A DNA stretch of 64,000 nt from positions 365,001 through 429,000 of the forward strand of contig QPFY01000001.1 in the NCBI GenBank assembly GCA_003665825.1, given 5' to 3'. Below are positions 53,942-64,000 of the stretch, piece after piece. Source of the DNA: Microbotryum silenes-acaulis. Lineage: Eukaryota > Basidiomycota > Microbotryomycetes > Microbotryales > Microbotryaceae. The translations under genes and the position numbers were made by a program. The notes beneath the pieces are model-generated. The model did no database searches. It was given only the letters and a program-made list of their open reading frames with translations, and was not told where the DNA came from. Position 1 is the stretch's first letter; each line of letters begins with the position of its first letter.

Positions 53942-56842
53942 TCAAACGTAAGGACGTTTCACTGACCATTTCGGAATCGCCCCCTTTTCCCTTTCAATCT
54001 CAATTTTGAGCATGACCTTCCCCTGAGTCGGTCGAGGGTAATACCACTTTAATCGTTGCCCTTCAGTCTCCCACCTCCCCGCCGAAATCTTGACTTTGAG
54101 CGTCAATTTGGACGGATCCTCAAGCTCAGTCAAACTTGAAGCGAGTTGAGCGCCTCTCGCGTCCAACTCGTTCGACGCTTCCTCGTCCTTGGTAGGGGCA
54201 GGGGGCGTTCGTTTCGAGTGATAGACCGCATAGTTCGCAGCGGTCGGAGCGGTGAGCTTCGCCAAAGCGTTATCGTCATTCTTGATGAGTTGACTGACGC
54301 GGGAAGGGTACGCGGCGTAGTGGATCAAAGGAACAAAGACCTCTGTTGCGAGCTCGCCTTGGTCCGAAGTAAAGTCGTCCGAGTCAAGCTCGACTTCGAA
54401 GGAGAACTTGGATGAGCGGATGTCAAAGTTGATGTTGGTTGGTGTACCGACGGTTAAGATCGGGTAAGGTCGACAGAAAGCCGCGATTGCTCGAGCACCA
54501 TCGTTGAGAGAGATGATCCTCTCGGATTCGAAGGGGTAGCACGCCGGTTGCGAGGCAAGAGGAGGCAGCGACGAGGCGGAGGAAGTGCTGGACGGCGAAC
54601 GCTCGTCTCGTGGTTTGGAAGATTCGCGCTGCGATGAGCTCGTCGAGCTCGACGAGGTGAGCCTGGCACCATTGCCGTGCATCGGCACGACGAGCGCAAG
54701 AGAGGCAGCGCTGACCGCATGCGAAGGATGTACGGCGATCGTCTCCCCCATCGCAGAAAGCTGAGCCGATGAGCTATTTCGTGATAAATCCAACGAGCTC
54801 GCTTTCGAAGCTGCTCGAGCTCGGGTTACGGGGATGCGACCCATGAGATCGAGGCGCACATTCGAGCCTCGGAAATCATCCATCCGCTCCGCATCGTCTG
54901 GGGACCAAATGCTAAGATCTTCGCCGTTCCATCGATCACTCCATTGGTGAGAATTATCGGGGCAGTAGGTCCAAATGGTGTAGTTGAGCGCATTAGCTCC
55001 ATCGCACGCGTTGAGACTCGCGTCGAGGGCTCGCATCTGAGCCGTGTAGTCGCCATCCTGGTAAGCCTTCTTCTTGTCCAGGTCGAACGGGACGCCAATC
55101 TCGCCCATCATCGTCGGATATTGGCCAAGAGCATCGAACGTATCCTGCCTCAACATCGCCAACTGTTCGCGCATGCATTTCCGAATGGCCGTCTCGCCGA
55201 CTTTGACGCCGAGCACGACCGAGGCGTACTTGCCGCGCAGGATTCCCAGTGCGTCGGCATTGAACCAGTTCCAGTGCTTGGTCACCAGCGTCAGACCGTC
55301 GTAGAAGTGCGTTGAGTAGGCGGCGCGGTTCTGGATCTCGGGCCCTTCGATCTTGGGCGGGATCTGGAACACGGGGGTGTGAATGAAGTGGATCGCCTCG
55401 GGGTGAAACTCGCGGACGATGGGTGCATATTGCCGCCAATGGGCGAGCCAGTAGTCGCTGCCGTAGAACACCTCTCGTCTCGCTTCCTCAGCCGGTTGCG
55501 GCCCTCGGTACCACTTAAAGTAGTCGGCCTGCAACACCTCGCGCGTCTCGACATCCCAGACGCCATGCAGGCCCCAAATACATGTCCCCAGCTGCCAGTC
55601 TGGTCCTCGAACCCATCCATATGGTGAGCCGTCGTTCTCTGCGTCCGGGTCCAGCCAAGCACGGGCCCCCTTCGGGTCGATGAGCGCCGAACCGTCCCGC
55701 TTCGGCCCGAGCGAGCTGAATCGCCAGTTCTCGACCTCGACGGCCTCCCCCATCGCCAATCGCATCCCTTCAAAGGCGGTCGGCATCGTACGGACCTTGA
55801 GGATGCTCTCTTCGCCATGTTGGGTGATGTCGTCGATGCCGAGATAGCCCCCATTCGGCTCGTTGAGCGAATCCCACCCGATGACACATTCGTCGAGCAG
55901 GTCGCCGGCATCGGCAATCGCGTTCCCGAGCTGCCTTATCGCGTTGAAGTAGTGCTCGTGCAGAAAGTCCTGGATGTTGACGCCGTTGATGATGCACTTG
56001 GGCGCATAGTCCCGGCCGGCTCCCCAGAGCGTGAACAAGGTCTGCGCCGCGAGTCGTGAATAGTTGGAGGCCCAGATCATGGCCGGAAACGTGGTCGGAT
56101 CGGGGTGGTCCGGGTGGGGCCATTCACATTCGATCGCGGCGGCGTTGGTGACGGTGAAATTCTCTGGGTTGAGTCCGCACGCAATGAGAGTCCAGTAGGG
56201 GGCTCCGGAACCCCCAGAGAATCGTGACCACTGGAGGATTTGGAGAGGGCATGCATGGTCAAATTTGGTCACCGTGATCGATCCACAGTGATGTGGTGGG
56301 ACTCACCACATCCTGATGAGGGTCCATATAGACCAAAAAGCCGCATTTTTTGCACTTGCGCAACAGAGCTATGGTGTAGTCGATATACTCTTGATCGTAC
56401 TGGCCGCTGGAGATGCGAAGTCGAGTGTGGGGGTGTTAGTTTGGAGCGTAGAGAGTACTCAAAACACCATGCCACATGCCACGCTACGCCACGCTACGAT
56501 CACTTACGGTCCTTTGTGCTCTATCGATTCCCAATTGACAATGTATCGTAGACAGTTGAACCCCCAACTGCGCAGTCGCTCGAGGTGACGATCGGCGACG
56601 CCGTTGTGGAGATCGAGCACCCTCCCGACGAAGCTCATCTCGCCGTCCTTGGCGTGTTCCCAGAAGCCATCGAGTTGGGCCCCCGGTTGGCCGACGGGCG
56701 TCTTGGCTGATGCGGCGAGGTTGATACCACGTAGAAGGATGGTGCGTCCGTCGACGGTGCGGAAGTGACGCGACGACGAGTGGATGTAGAACGGTGGCAC
56801 CACGCTCCCCGTCACGGGCGAGGTCGATGACACGGGCGCCAT
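53942..56842 (-). CDS. GH5 steryl-beta-glucosidase-like hydrolase (EGCrP2/Sgl1 family)
   Basis: Glycoside hydrolase family 5 enzyme of the fungal glucocerebrosidase/steryl-glucosidase group, which removes glucose from ergosteryl glucoside or glucosylceramide. Exons 56842-56508, 56406-56307 and 56230-53942 give 907 aa. It starts at MAPVSSTSP. The substrate-barrel blocks are GRTILLRGINLAASAKTP, GFNCLRYIVNWESIEHKGPG, YMDPHQDVWSRFSGGSGAP and the acid/base DSLNEPNGG (Glu269). The nucleophile is MGEIGVPFD (about Glu522), then WTYCPDNSHQWSDRWNGEDL. A Ser-rich insert (about 600-680) precedes a C-terminal beta domain. There is no signal peptide, which fits an intracellular steryl-glucosidase. The C-terminus is uncertain because a good GTCAGT donor lies just before the stop. 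Confidence 0.92.
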
Positions 56843-57342
56843 CGTGCGCTGCCTGCCACTATTAGGGTCCGAGGCCTGGGAAGCGCAGGGCAGTCGGAAC
56901 TCCCTTCGTAGTGAGAGCTCAAGGAGTGTGTAGTGTCCCAGCCGGTGCCGTAGAATGAGATGGGTAGCAGGAGTCGATCAGGCCACACGCTGCCAGTGGG
57001 CTTTAATGTCGTGGGGATCGCCGCGATCTGGATCGGACGACTGAACAGGACGCGACTCGGCGGCTGCCGCCATGCCGCCCCTTGCCGCCCGCTTGGCTGC
57101 TTAAATCGGTCGTCGATGAGCGATTCAAGACGGATTCAAGCAGATTCAAGCGACCGGTCAGTTCAGGCGAGTCCCCCTACTGCACTTGGATTCCTTTTAC
57201 CTTCCTTTCCCTCACCGTACTCGTGCTGTCCCACCTACGCCAAACGGCTCTTCACCAGTCACATTACATAAGCGCTCAGTTGGACACTCGCCATCCGGAT
57301 CTTCCTCTTTCGCTACATTTCTCACTCCCCGGGGCCTCCTCG
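56843..57342. promoter_or_regulatory. Divergent promoter of the GH5 and esterase genes
   Basis: A 500-bp gap between opposed starts. It contains three GATTCAAG words at 57122, 57133 and 57143, spaced 10-11 bp, about one helical turn apart. They may be a factor site cluster; no factor is named. Confidence 0.5.
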
Positions 57343-58737
57343 ATGAGCACACCCATGAGCTCCGGTGCAGCGCCGGTGACGGAAGCGCCTTATCCCTTCG
57401 CCTACGATCAAGTTATCATGATCGGGGTGCTTAAGAATTTCACCCCAATCTGAATCTTAGTATCCTAATTAAGGAAATACACGCTCACTCTCGTGCCACT
57501 TGGTATTCCTTCAGGACTCAATCACTCAAGGCGCCTTCGGTCCGGGAGGGCCGGGGACGGCGCTCGTGCATCGCTACACCCGCATCTACGACGTTATCAA
57601 CAGAGGATTCGGTGGCTACAACTGCAAGTTCTCATAACATACCTTCTGATCTTTCTGTCGGCCGTTGGAGCACCGTTCGGAGCTGCTGAACGGTCCTGTG
57701 CCCGACGGCTCGGTCGCAAGAGTGTCCGACCGTGGGGGTGACCGACCGCCTCGCTTACCGCCGATAATTGACCGGTGGCCTCCCCTTGCTGACCCCTGTC
57801 CTCCTCCCCCCCCACCAGCTGCTTGGTGCCTTGACCTTGTCCAAAAGGTGAGTTTGAGTTTACTCGAGACTCTCTCCAGATTTCTGAATATGGCTTTGAC
57901 CCGCAACCCCTATTCAGTTCCTCCCTCGACCGGCGAGCGCTCCCCAAGTACGCCTCCTCACAATTTGGCTCGGTGCGAACGACTGCGTATCCCCCAGATC
58001 AGCGCAATACGTCTCCGAAGTCGACTTTCAAGACAACCTCCGCTCACTCGTCAGCTTGGCTCGATCCTTGCCTTCACCACCCGAAATCGTCCTTATCACT
58101 TGCCCACCTTTCTCAGCCGACTTATGGGATCAAGAGTTGGCTAGCCGTGGGATCGTCGTTGATGCGAACGAAGTAAGGACGGCTGAACGTGCAGCGGAAT
58201 ACGCCGAGTTGGTTCGAAGCTTGGGCAAGGAATTGGGTTTGTCTGTTGTTGATGCGCATGAGGCGATCGATCGAGTCGCGGTCGTGGAAGGCAAGCTCGG
58301 TTCGGAGAAATACGTCAAGTACATGCCCGACGGCTTGCACCCCAACGAACTGGGGTATAGGATCGTTACAGAAGGTGAGCGTTCAGAGTCTCTTGGAGGC
58401 TATGGCGAATGCGATCATGCTGACTTTATGGTGTTTTCGCACCGGATCACAGAACTGGAAAAAGTTATTCAGGTCACGTATCCGAAGCTGTTCTGGGAGA
58501 CGCTGCCTCAGGTGTTTCCAGCGTGGGACCAAGTTCGTAAGTCACAGCATCATATTCATTCATTCTATATTTTTTTGATTCATGTGACTTACCTACATAG
58601 GAAATCATTCCTTCTTTTCGCAGCCAAAGGAGGTGAGTTGGGCTCGAAGTTGTTTTCGAGCTCGGACCTACCGTGCGGAAAACTAAATCGTGCGCTGCTC
58701 CATTGCAGCCCTCGGAAAAAAGTTCCTCAAAGTGTGA
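57343..58737 (+). CDS. IAH1: SGNH/GDSL esterase, isoamyl-acetate hydrolase type (Iah1)
   Basis: Esterase that hydrolyses short acetate esters. Exons 57343-57426, 57515-57623, 57819-57847, 57918-58374, 58453-58536, 58624-58632 and 58709-58737 give 266 aa (yeast Iah1 238). Block I is MIGDSITQGAFGPGG, with the nucleophile Ser30. Block II is INRGFGGYNS. Block III is IWLGANDC. Block V is MPDGLHPNELGYRI, with the catalytic Asp and His. The C-terminal YPKLFWETLPQVFPAWDQV is also family-typical. Intron 2 uses a GC donor (GCAAGT after AACT); no GT donor nearby keeps frame. Exon 6 is 9 nt. It ends ALGKKFLKV. Confidence 0.93.
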
Positions 58738-59453
58738 TGTTCAGCAAAGCTATCGATAGTAGAGTTCATCGTAAGCTTAAGCTATCATGGGGCGCACAGT
58801 GTGCTGTAATGAAATCACTCGTGAGGCCACAGACGTAGACCAGTACTCCTGAGTTGCGCGCGAATTCGGACCGTGGAGTAAACTCACCCGGGGCAAACGT
58901 CGCCAACTCGGAATCGGACAGTGTCAGAGTCCTCTGTGTTTCTCAAGTCTGGGCTAGGAGCAAGTGCCACGGCACTGAGCGACAAGATCGAGCGAGAGCT
59001 CTGCGGCGAGCTCGCTGCGCTGTGAAGGCAGGAGAGGCACTGCGAAATGCACATATAGCACCAGGATGCGATGGCATGCGTTGTCAAACATGGAAAGCCT
59101 CCGCTGCTCATCACGATGACGTGCGATCCCGAATCACCGGAAATCAAGGCTGCACTGGGGCCAAACGACAAAGCATGCAACCGTCCGGATCTCATTGCAC
59201 GAGTGTTTGAAGCCAAGTCCGGCAAACATGCAGGCTGTTTCGGCGATGAATGTAGGATGAATGGCTTTTGTTTCTTTGCTGTACTTCGTATTGACTTTTG
59301 TAACCTTTGCGCTGAAATCATGTAGACTGTTTAATTATCCTGCTATTTGAATTTCATCTTCCCGTTAATTTAACAGGTTCCCACTGGTAGCATACTACGA
59401 TTTTAAGAACTTGCAATCACGTCCCATTGAAGGAGTTACGCTTCCTCCATCCT
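58738..59453. other. Convergent intergenic region
   Basis: It separates the 3' ends of the esterase and 5-phosphatase genes. No gene is visible. The part near 59300-59400 is AT-rich, as expected of 3' UTR and polyadenylation sequence. Confidence 0.6.
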
Positions 59454-62400
59454 TCACCACCCACGATAATACTCCCGCGCCACGCTCAAACGACTCTCCT
59501 CCACGCCCTTCCAAGCCTTCTCCACTTCATTCCACACCAACGCTCGTTTATCAGGTATGATACGCTTGATGCGGAGTTCGAAAGCGGCTGAAATGGGTCG
59601 ATGGTCCGATACGTTGACTTCCCATCGACGATATTGGTCTGGGAGGGGGGTGACTTTGTCGGCTCGATCGGCTCCTGGAGAACATGAGAACAGGAAGTTC
59701 AGAAGGTACGAATCACCCACAGATATACAAGATCAGAGCAACACTGACGATACAAGATCCGATCACACCAAGCCGGCGTCCTCTTCTTAGTCGACGTGTC
59801 GTATTCGTCTGTCCCCGGATCGTACTTGTACGTCGGCGCAAAAGTGATCGGCGGTTCCTTGAACGACCGCAAGCGGAACGTTTGGTTCGTCGCCAGGCCT
59901 TGTAGAAGCTGATCGTAAGGAAGCAAAGAAGCATAGTTCCCTTCCCTGACGGCTTGGATGACGACGTCCCTTCGAGCATCGATACGATAGTTGAGGTCTC
60001 CGGAAAGGAGGACTAGCTCGTGATCAAAGACGGTTGTGCCGCCACTCCCGAGAGCATAAGCTCCGAATGACCGAGCGTCAAGTTCGGAGAAGGCCGATTT
60101 CTCTTCGAGAATGTCAACGAGATCACGGTCCCGTTGACGACGATGAGTTTGCCCCGCGGCGAGATGGCAGTTGATGAAGCAGATTGACGTGTCGTCGATG
60201 ACGAACCGGGAAAGGATCGCACCCTTGTTACCATATCGACCACCCATCCCCGTCTTGACCGTGATCTGCGCCACGTCACGCAAGGCCAACGCTTCCGAAC
60301 ATTTGACGAAGATGCATGAGAAAAGGCCGATCATGTCGCCGACGTGGACGACGGCGTAAGGGCTTTCGGGCGGCATGGCGAGGCGAACAGCGTGCACGAG
60401 CTTGTCGTGCCAAACTCGGTACGACGACGATACACCGTCGGCAAATTTTTGGTCGCCTTTTTTCTTGCCCAAAAGCATCGACTCTATGGGATCACGCAAC
60501 CAAAAAAGCTTGTCAACGCCACGGTAAGATTCTTGAATCGACTTGGTATTCCCACTCACTGGCTGTGAGCTTCTTGTCCTCCAAATTGATCTGTGAATGG
60601 AGCAAGGGACCCAGTCAGCTCCCGAGCGTCAATGACCAGCACACTACTGCACTCACCATTTCTTGGAACCCAAATGAAATGATATCCGGTGCATCGACGC
60701 TTCTAAGCACGTCGTTTAAAAAGTCCAGATTCGCCTGGGTGCCCATAAGGTCCCCAGGTCTTGAGGCATCAACGTTCCACGATACGCATAACGCCTTGAT
60801 GGAACGGAAAGTACAGTAATCCCGCTGTCGGAGATGCATCTCGGCATCGAGCCAGTCATCCCGAAGGAGTCCGTCCCAGAGGTGAACGACCATGTCGCTC
60901 CCCGAACTTGCGACTTGCAATGTCAAATCCGTCCAAAGTGAGGTGGGATCGATGATGAGTGTGGTCACGGGGTTAGCATGGGCTTTCCACATTTTTTTGA
61001 CCATCCACACGTCACTCGACGAAACGTCCAAAACGGAGATTATACCGTTCCTGTACCCGACCCAAAGGTCTTTGCCCACGCCAACCATGGCCGTTGCCTT
61101 GAACGGACTGATACGTTGGACCTTTTCACACACAAAGGTGACTCGGTTCCAAACTGAGACGTAACCGTTGTCATGACCGAGGAAGACGGACTGTTCCAGG
61201 GCAGGTACGACCGCTGAGGCTGTCACGGCGCCGATCTGACCCACGACGTCCGGGACGATCAAGGGACGAGAGAGGACGGTCCAAGGACGGGATCCGGAGG
61301 TGTCAAAGACTCGAATCTGAGGTGAGCGCATGGCTAAAGCCGAAGCGCCAGATTTGGTTGCCGGGCCGGACGAAGTCCACAGTTGGGTCCCGATGACGGC
61401 GTGACTAATCGATGCGTTGAGAAAGCGTGATCAGTGTCCGTTGGCTGGCGTCCGTCAATCTCCCTCGACTCACAAGTTCTGCTTGTCAGGCACTCTCTGC
61501 CCCTTGTTCCGCTCGCTCAGCCGAACCCCTCCATTCGAAGGTTCCCCAACATCGCCCCAAACCAACACCTTCCCGTTATGATCGATCGTCAACATCCCAT
61601 TCCCGCAACGATAGATCCCAATCACCGGTGCTCCATGAGCATGGTGCTTGATCATCGCCACCTCCTTTTCGATAATGTCGACCTCGAACAAGTGACCATC
61701 CTTGGTTCCAGCCCAAACGTACCTCCCGTCTTGGTCGGGGGTGAACTCGAGGGCATAGACCTTGTGTTCACCAGGTAAAGTAACCGAATCGGAAGCCGTC
61801 GAATTCTTCTCGGTCCCCCAGATGTAGACGTGGTGTTGACCGGTGACGAGCTTGGTCCCTCGCACAGCGAAGGAGTAGAATTGACCCTGGGGATGGATCG
61901 AGCGTCGATTCCTCAGTGTTGGGGGACGCCGATTCGCAAAGGTGGCATCGGGTAGTTCTTGTGCTTTCGCGTAGATGGAAGAATCTTCGTCACCCTCATC
62001 GGAAGAGTTACCACCGTCTTCCGAAGTCGACGCGATGATGGGTCGTAGCGGAGCGAGTCGCTCACTGACGGCCAAGGACCGAGACGGAGGTGGTGGAGGG
62101 ACGTACGCCGGCTCGGACAACAGGAATGGCTGCGCTGAGATTGAAGAAGTAGGTGCTGCAATGGGATCGACCGGACGTGTCGGGAATTTCGGAATGACTC
62201 GCACGGGATCGGACAGCTTTTGGATTGGAGGTGCAATCTTGCGAGGTGGCGGAGGTAGGGGATCCATAGAGCCTGAGCTCGTGCTCGAGGACGCTGATCG
62301 GACAAAGCCAACTTCAGCACTTGAAGAAGGTAGTCGGGTCGGAGTCGGTGGAGCCAAAGGCCTGGCAGAGAACGGGGACGCGGGCGATCGTGGTAGGGGT

Positions 62401-63629
62401 CCCGAGATCGGCGGTGGGTAAGAGTTTGCACCCATGCTCGGTCGCGGGGGTACAACCGGGCGAGCTCTGACGGAGCATTGGGGTCCACGTAGATCCTCTG
62501 GACTTTCGCTCCGCATCCGTTCGCTTTCGTCATCGAGACCGCTCTGACACGCATCTTCGGTATCCTCGTCTTCGTCCGAGTATCCGCACGAATGCTCCGG
62601 AGCATGAACCCCTTTGGCGCTCGGGCGGTCTTCGACATCGGGAGCCATCGAGGTGACGATCGTAGGCGCTGCGCTAGACCCGGTCGCAGCACGATGTCGC
62701 AGCCATTGAGGACCGTTGAACTTTGGCGCGATCGACGAAACGGAGGCGTCGCCGTTCGGTGGGGTTGAAGAGCTTTCAGGGGTCAATGCTTTGGATGTGG
62801 ACGAAGGAGGAGCCGTTTCGGCGCCTACTGTGGAAACAGAACCCGGAGATGCTGCTCTGAGATTCCGTGAGGCAGGTACAGGTGGAGGGATCTTGCGAGC
62901 AGGCGATGTACTGGCCGGGTCAGGTGCCAAGGAGCCAGAGAGCGTAGGTCGAGTCGCGAGTGGTGGGATGGGGTGTGGAGGCAATTTCGCGTTCAGTGTT
63001 GGTGCTGAGGTAGTTGGGTTCGTATTTGAAGTCTCCACTACTGGTTCGACGGAAACTGCTGCTGGTGATGGTGAAGTTGCGGTCGAGCTCGCCCGAGACC
63101 GGCTCGGTGGTGGAGTCGGAGCCGGCTTGAGCGTCGAAGCATGAGTCCCATTCTCCGATGCCACCAGTCGAGCGTCGGGCTTCTCTGACCCCGCGGACGA
63201 CGATGAAGCTATGGATGATGGTTTGTCCTGCTTGGACAATACAGTCGAGTCATTCGTCGACGAGAGAAGGTCGTTGATCGCACTCGGCGATGGGTTGTCG
63301 CGAGCGACGCGAGGGGCGATGTAGTGAGGTCGAGACGGTGGGGGAGGGGCAGGCTTCTTGTCCTTGATCATGTCTACTTTACGAGAAGCATCATTGAAGT
63401 CTTCTGGTTTCGCACTAGGTTTGGACGATGTAGAGGACACTGCGGGGGCAGGGTCATCAACGGGCGAAGCTGAGGCCGTCTGGGTCGTCGCAGACACTGT
63501 CGCTGCGTGAACAGGCTTCGCAAGGATTGGTGGGGCCTTGGCCGATACGGGGGACACAGGCGATTGCAGTTGCTCGAACCTCGCCCGTAGACTGGAGACG
63601 GAGGCGGCTGGTTGTTCCTCGTCGGCCAT
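59454..63629 (-). CDS. WD40-containing inositol polyphosphate 5-phosphatase
   Basis: Removes the 5-phosphate of phosphoinositides or soluble inositol phosphates at membranes. Exons 63629-61474, 61404-60657, 60590-60560, 60483-59749 and 59674-59454 are all GT-AG and in phase, giving 1296 aa. The N-terminal 550 residues are Pro/Ser-rich and disordered with many PPPP runs, likely SH3-type ligands. A WD40-like propeller follows (YVWAGTKDGHLFEVDI, VFLGHDNGYVSVWNRV, LWVGYRNGIISVLDV, VASSGSDMVVHLWDG). The C-terminal catalytic domain has SWNVDA, FGFQEM, TGMGGRYGNKGA, INCHLAAG, LSGDLNYRIDA, PAWCDRILYR and VSDHRPISAAFEL. This layout occurs in fungal and plant type II 5-phosphatases. The start is the ATG of MADEEQPAAS; the frame stays open a little further up but without an ATG. 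Confidence 0.94.
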
Positions 63630-64000
63630 AATGATCAATGACCCCCCGTTCCCTCGTCTTGTCCCGTCACGTCACGTCACGTCGGTCGCTCAACGCCGAC
63701 GCCCGAGCGCGCGCCCCGGGCACCACCTCAAGCCTGAAGGGATGACGTCCGACTCCGGATGAGCTGGGTCGAAGGGGGGAGTGTGGTCGATCTTTCACCA
63801 CCGCAAGCAGTCGTGGTAGTTAGTGAGTCGAGACTGGCTTGCGAAGGTGCGCTCAAAGCCAAGAGCGGTGATGAATTCCAAATGACGACGGCGCCCGAGC
63901 TCGACCCAAAAACGGCAGCCAAAAGAAGGCGGTGCCATTGCACATGTTCCGACCCTTTGTCCGCCAAGCTCCTGCACAAACAAGCAATTTAAAGAATCAA
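63630..64000. promoter_or_regulatory. 5-phosphatase promoter with triple TGACGTGA-like sites
   Basis: Upstream of the 5-phosphatase start. At 63665-63683 the word GTCAC/CACGTCAC is repeated in tandem, which on the gene's strand reads TGACGTGACGTGACGG, overlapping CRE/ATF-like half sites. The rest of the window to its right edge shows no convincing gene. Confidence 0.5.

Noticed and set aside
1..64000. CRISPR arrays, bacterial operons, rRNA genes
   Set aside because: The sequence is eukaryotic nuclear DNA with spliceosomal introns throughout; no spaced direct-repeat arrays or rRNA sequences are seen.

Overview
This is nuclear DNA of a fungus, most likely a basidiomycete yeast or smut-like fungus of the Pucciniomycotina (Microbotryomycetes would fit). 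The evidence is moderate GC, very intron-rich genes with 50-200 nt introns, snurportin and Prp22/Prp2 orthologues together, Zn2Cys6 regulators, a fungal steryl-glucosidase-type GH5, a KDZ transposon and C/G homopolymer tracts. The placement is inference; no rRNA or other marker gene is present. I built gene models exon by exon from splice signals and reading-phase arithmetic, so most CDS entries list exons that sum to a whole number of codons.

Layout. 1-1.9 kb: no gene. 1.9-6.3 kb: a heterotrimeric G-alpha subunit (+) convergent with sphingolipid fatty-acid 2-hydroxylase (-). 7.4-9.3 kb: mitochondrial ribosomal protein mL54 (-) and COQ4 (+) back to back. 9.4-12.3 kb: a large low-complexity coiled-coil protein (-). 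12.5-23.4 kb: DEAH spliceosomal ATPases PRP2 (+) and PRP22 (-), with a small membrane protein and a synaptobrevin (both -) between them. 23.6-30.8 kb: a transposon island holding a TIR-bounded KDZ DNA transposon with a frameshifted transposase, a Ty1/copia fragment with an inverted duplication, and a decayed LINE. 31.2-36.8 kb: UBC13 (-), SmB (+), LSM6 (-) and snurportin-1 (+). 37.5-40.7 kb: a Zn2Cys6 regulator (-). 41.4-50.1 kb: PTC7 phosphatase, DOA1/PLAA and an acyl-CoA/4-coumarate-CoA ligase-like enzyme (all +). 51.4-53.4 kb: a second Zn2Cys6 protein (+). 53.9-56.8 kb: a GH5 steryl-glucosidase-like hydrolase (-). 57.3-58.7 kb: an isoamyl-acetate-type esterase (+). 59.5-63.6 kb: a WD40/inositol-polyphosphate 5-phosphatase (-).

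How the genes relate. Most are unconnected housekeeping genes, as is usual in fungi. Two themes stand out. Five genes of the splicing machinery lie within 24 kb: PRP2, PRP22, SmB, LSM6 and the snRNP import adaptor snurportin. mL54 and COQ4 share a 179-bp divergent promoter and both act in mitochondria.

The most unusual signals are in gene structure rather than gene content. Exons are as short as 5, 9, 14 and 15 nt. One coding exon is the ATG alone. A start codon is probably split by an intron. Four GC-AG introns with a GCAAGT donor occur among about 95 modelled introns. I found no convincing previously undescribed enzymatic or defence system.
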